Source: Actinoplanes campanulatus
GTDB taxonomy: Bacteria; Actinomycetota; Actinomycetes; Mycobacteriales; Micromonosporaceae
Assembly (NCBI RefSeq): GCF_014647795.1
Contig: NZ_BMPW01000027.1
Span: 43,803-107,802, forward strand
DNA: 64,000 nt
Reading direction: 5' to 3'
A program made the translations under genes and the position numbers. This document shows, one piece after another, positions 63,791 through 64,000 of this stretch. The first letter of the stretch is position 1. Each line of letters opens with the position of its first letter. Below the pieces are notes generated by a model. It was given only the letters and a program-made list of their open reading frames with translations, had not been told where the DNA came from and did no database searches.

Positions 63791-63818
63791 TTGACACGGC
63801 GGAAACGGCGGGTAAAGT
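63791..63818 (+). promoter_or_regulatory. main rRNA operon promoter
   Basis: A consensus -35 TTGACA (63791-63796) and -10 TAAAGT (63813-63818) are 16 bp apart. The preceding 70 bp are AT-rich (63720-63790) and may act as an UP element. This is the strongest sigma-70-type promoter in the window. Confidence 0.8.
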
Positions 63819-63824
63819 AGAGCG

Positions 63825-64000
63825 AGTGCCCCGGAGAACGGGCCGCGAAAGCGGAACGGGCAAAGGTGTGCGGTTGTTCTTTGAGAACTCAACAGGGTGC
63901 TTGATAAGCCAGTGCCAATTATGGCAATACCCCGGCCTGTCTTTGGACAGGTTGAGGATTCCTTTGGCAACTTTATGTTGCCGGGACGATTGTTCAACAG
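63825..64000 (+). ncRNA. rRNA operon leader (pre-16S)
   Basis: The transcript leader contains TTCTTTGAGAACTCAACAG (63877-63895), a hallmark of actinobacterial rRNA leaders, followed by GTGCTTGATAAGCCAGTGCC. Two hairpins follow: CCTGTC/GACAGG (63936-63951) and GGCAA/TTGCC (63966-63982). These support antitermination and processing. The mature 16S sequence has not started when the window ends. Confidence 0.8.

Noticed and set aside
63825-64000. 16S rRNA gene
   Set aside because: Only the leader is present; the conserved 16S 5' end with AGAGTTTGATC is not reached before the window ends.

Overview
The window is 64 kb of very GC-rich DNA with strong GC bias at third codon positions, many GTG starts, stop/start overlaps of the ATGA or TGATG kind between operon genes, an ergothioneine cluster, and tyrS next to an rRNA promoter and leader. 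This points to an actinobacterium. The gene content fits the Micromonosporaceae (Actinoplanes-like), but that placement is an inference from gene content, not a proof. It reads as ordinary chromosome: I see no prophage, insertion sequence, CRISPR array or tRNA gene.

Layout. 1-4.9 kb: the tail of an unknown gene, a SanA-like membrane protein, an acetyltransferase, a methyltransferase and a GH3 beta-glucosidase. 5.1-9.8 kb: ergothioneine genes egtA-egtB-egtC-egtD, then a small unknown gene. 10.3-20.7 kb: arginine biosynthesis argC-J-B-D-F-R, an uncharacterised gene, argG, then argH, with dapE on the opposite strand between argG and argH. 20.8-24.2 kb: a large DUF4132 protein. 24.6-34.7 kb: a maltose/maltodextrin system (malE-malF-malG, a LacI-type regulator, and a giant secreted amylase-pullulanase). 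34.9-46 kb: a c-di-GMP signalling protein, a TauE-type permease, a histidine phosphatase, an NAD(P)HX dehydratase, a CBS protein, an esterase lipoprotein, a PLP decarboxylase and small secreted or membrane proteins. 46-54 kb: a HIT protein, a HelD-type helicase, a DNA glycosylase, a CAP-domain protein, a MazF-like protein, a zinc-LID adenylate kinase and a Nudix-like protein with a degenerate box. 54.1-60.7 kb: a self-contained PTS operon (DeoR regulator, PfkB kinase, mannitol-type IIC, IIB, IIA, a zinc dehydrogenase, HPr and enzyme I). 60.8-64 kb: a secreted protein, a polyphosphate kinase 2, tyrS, and then the promoter and leader of an rRNA operon whose 16S gene starts just past the window.

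How the genes work together. The arg genes convert glutamate to arginine; ArgJ recycles the acetyl group and ArgR closes the loop through a likely ARG box before argC. The egt genes make ergothioneine from cysteine, glutamate and histidine, but no egtE-like lyase is adjacent. The secreted amylase-pullulanase would cut starch to maltodextrins that MalEFG imports, and a shared TTGC-N10-GCAA site suggests one regulator for both. The PTS operon carries both general phosphotransfer proteins and a hexitol-type permease with two catabolic enzymes.

The most unusual signals are an uncharacterised gene translationally coupled inside the arginine operon, a family of 48-nt hairpins with the same architecture but different stem sequence, a repeat-rich 670-bp gap at 44.2-44.8 kb with a 39-bp tandem repeat, and the mixed enzyme set of the PTS operon.
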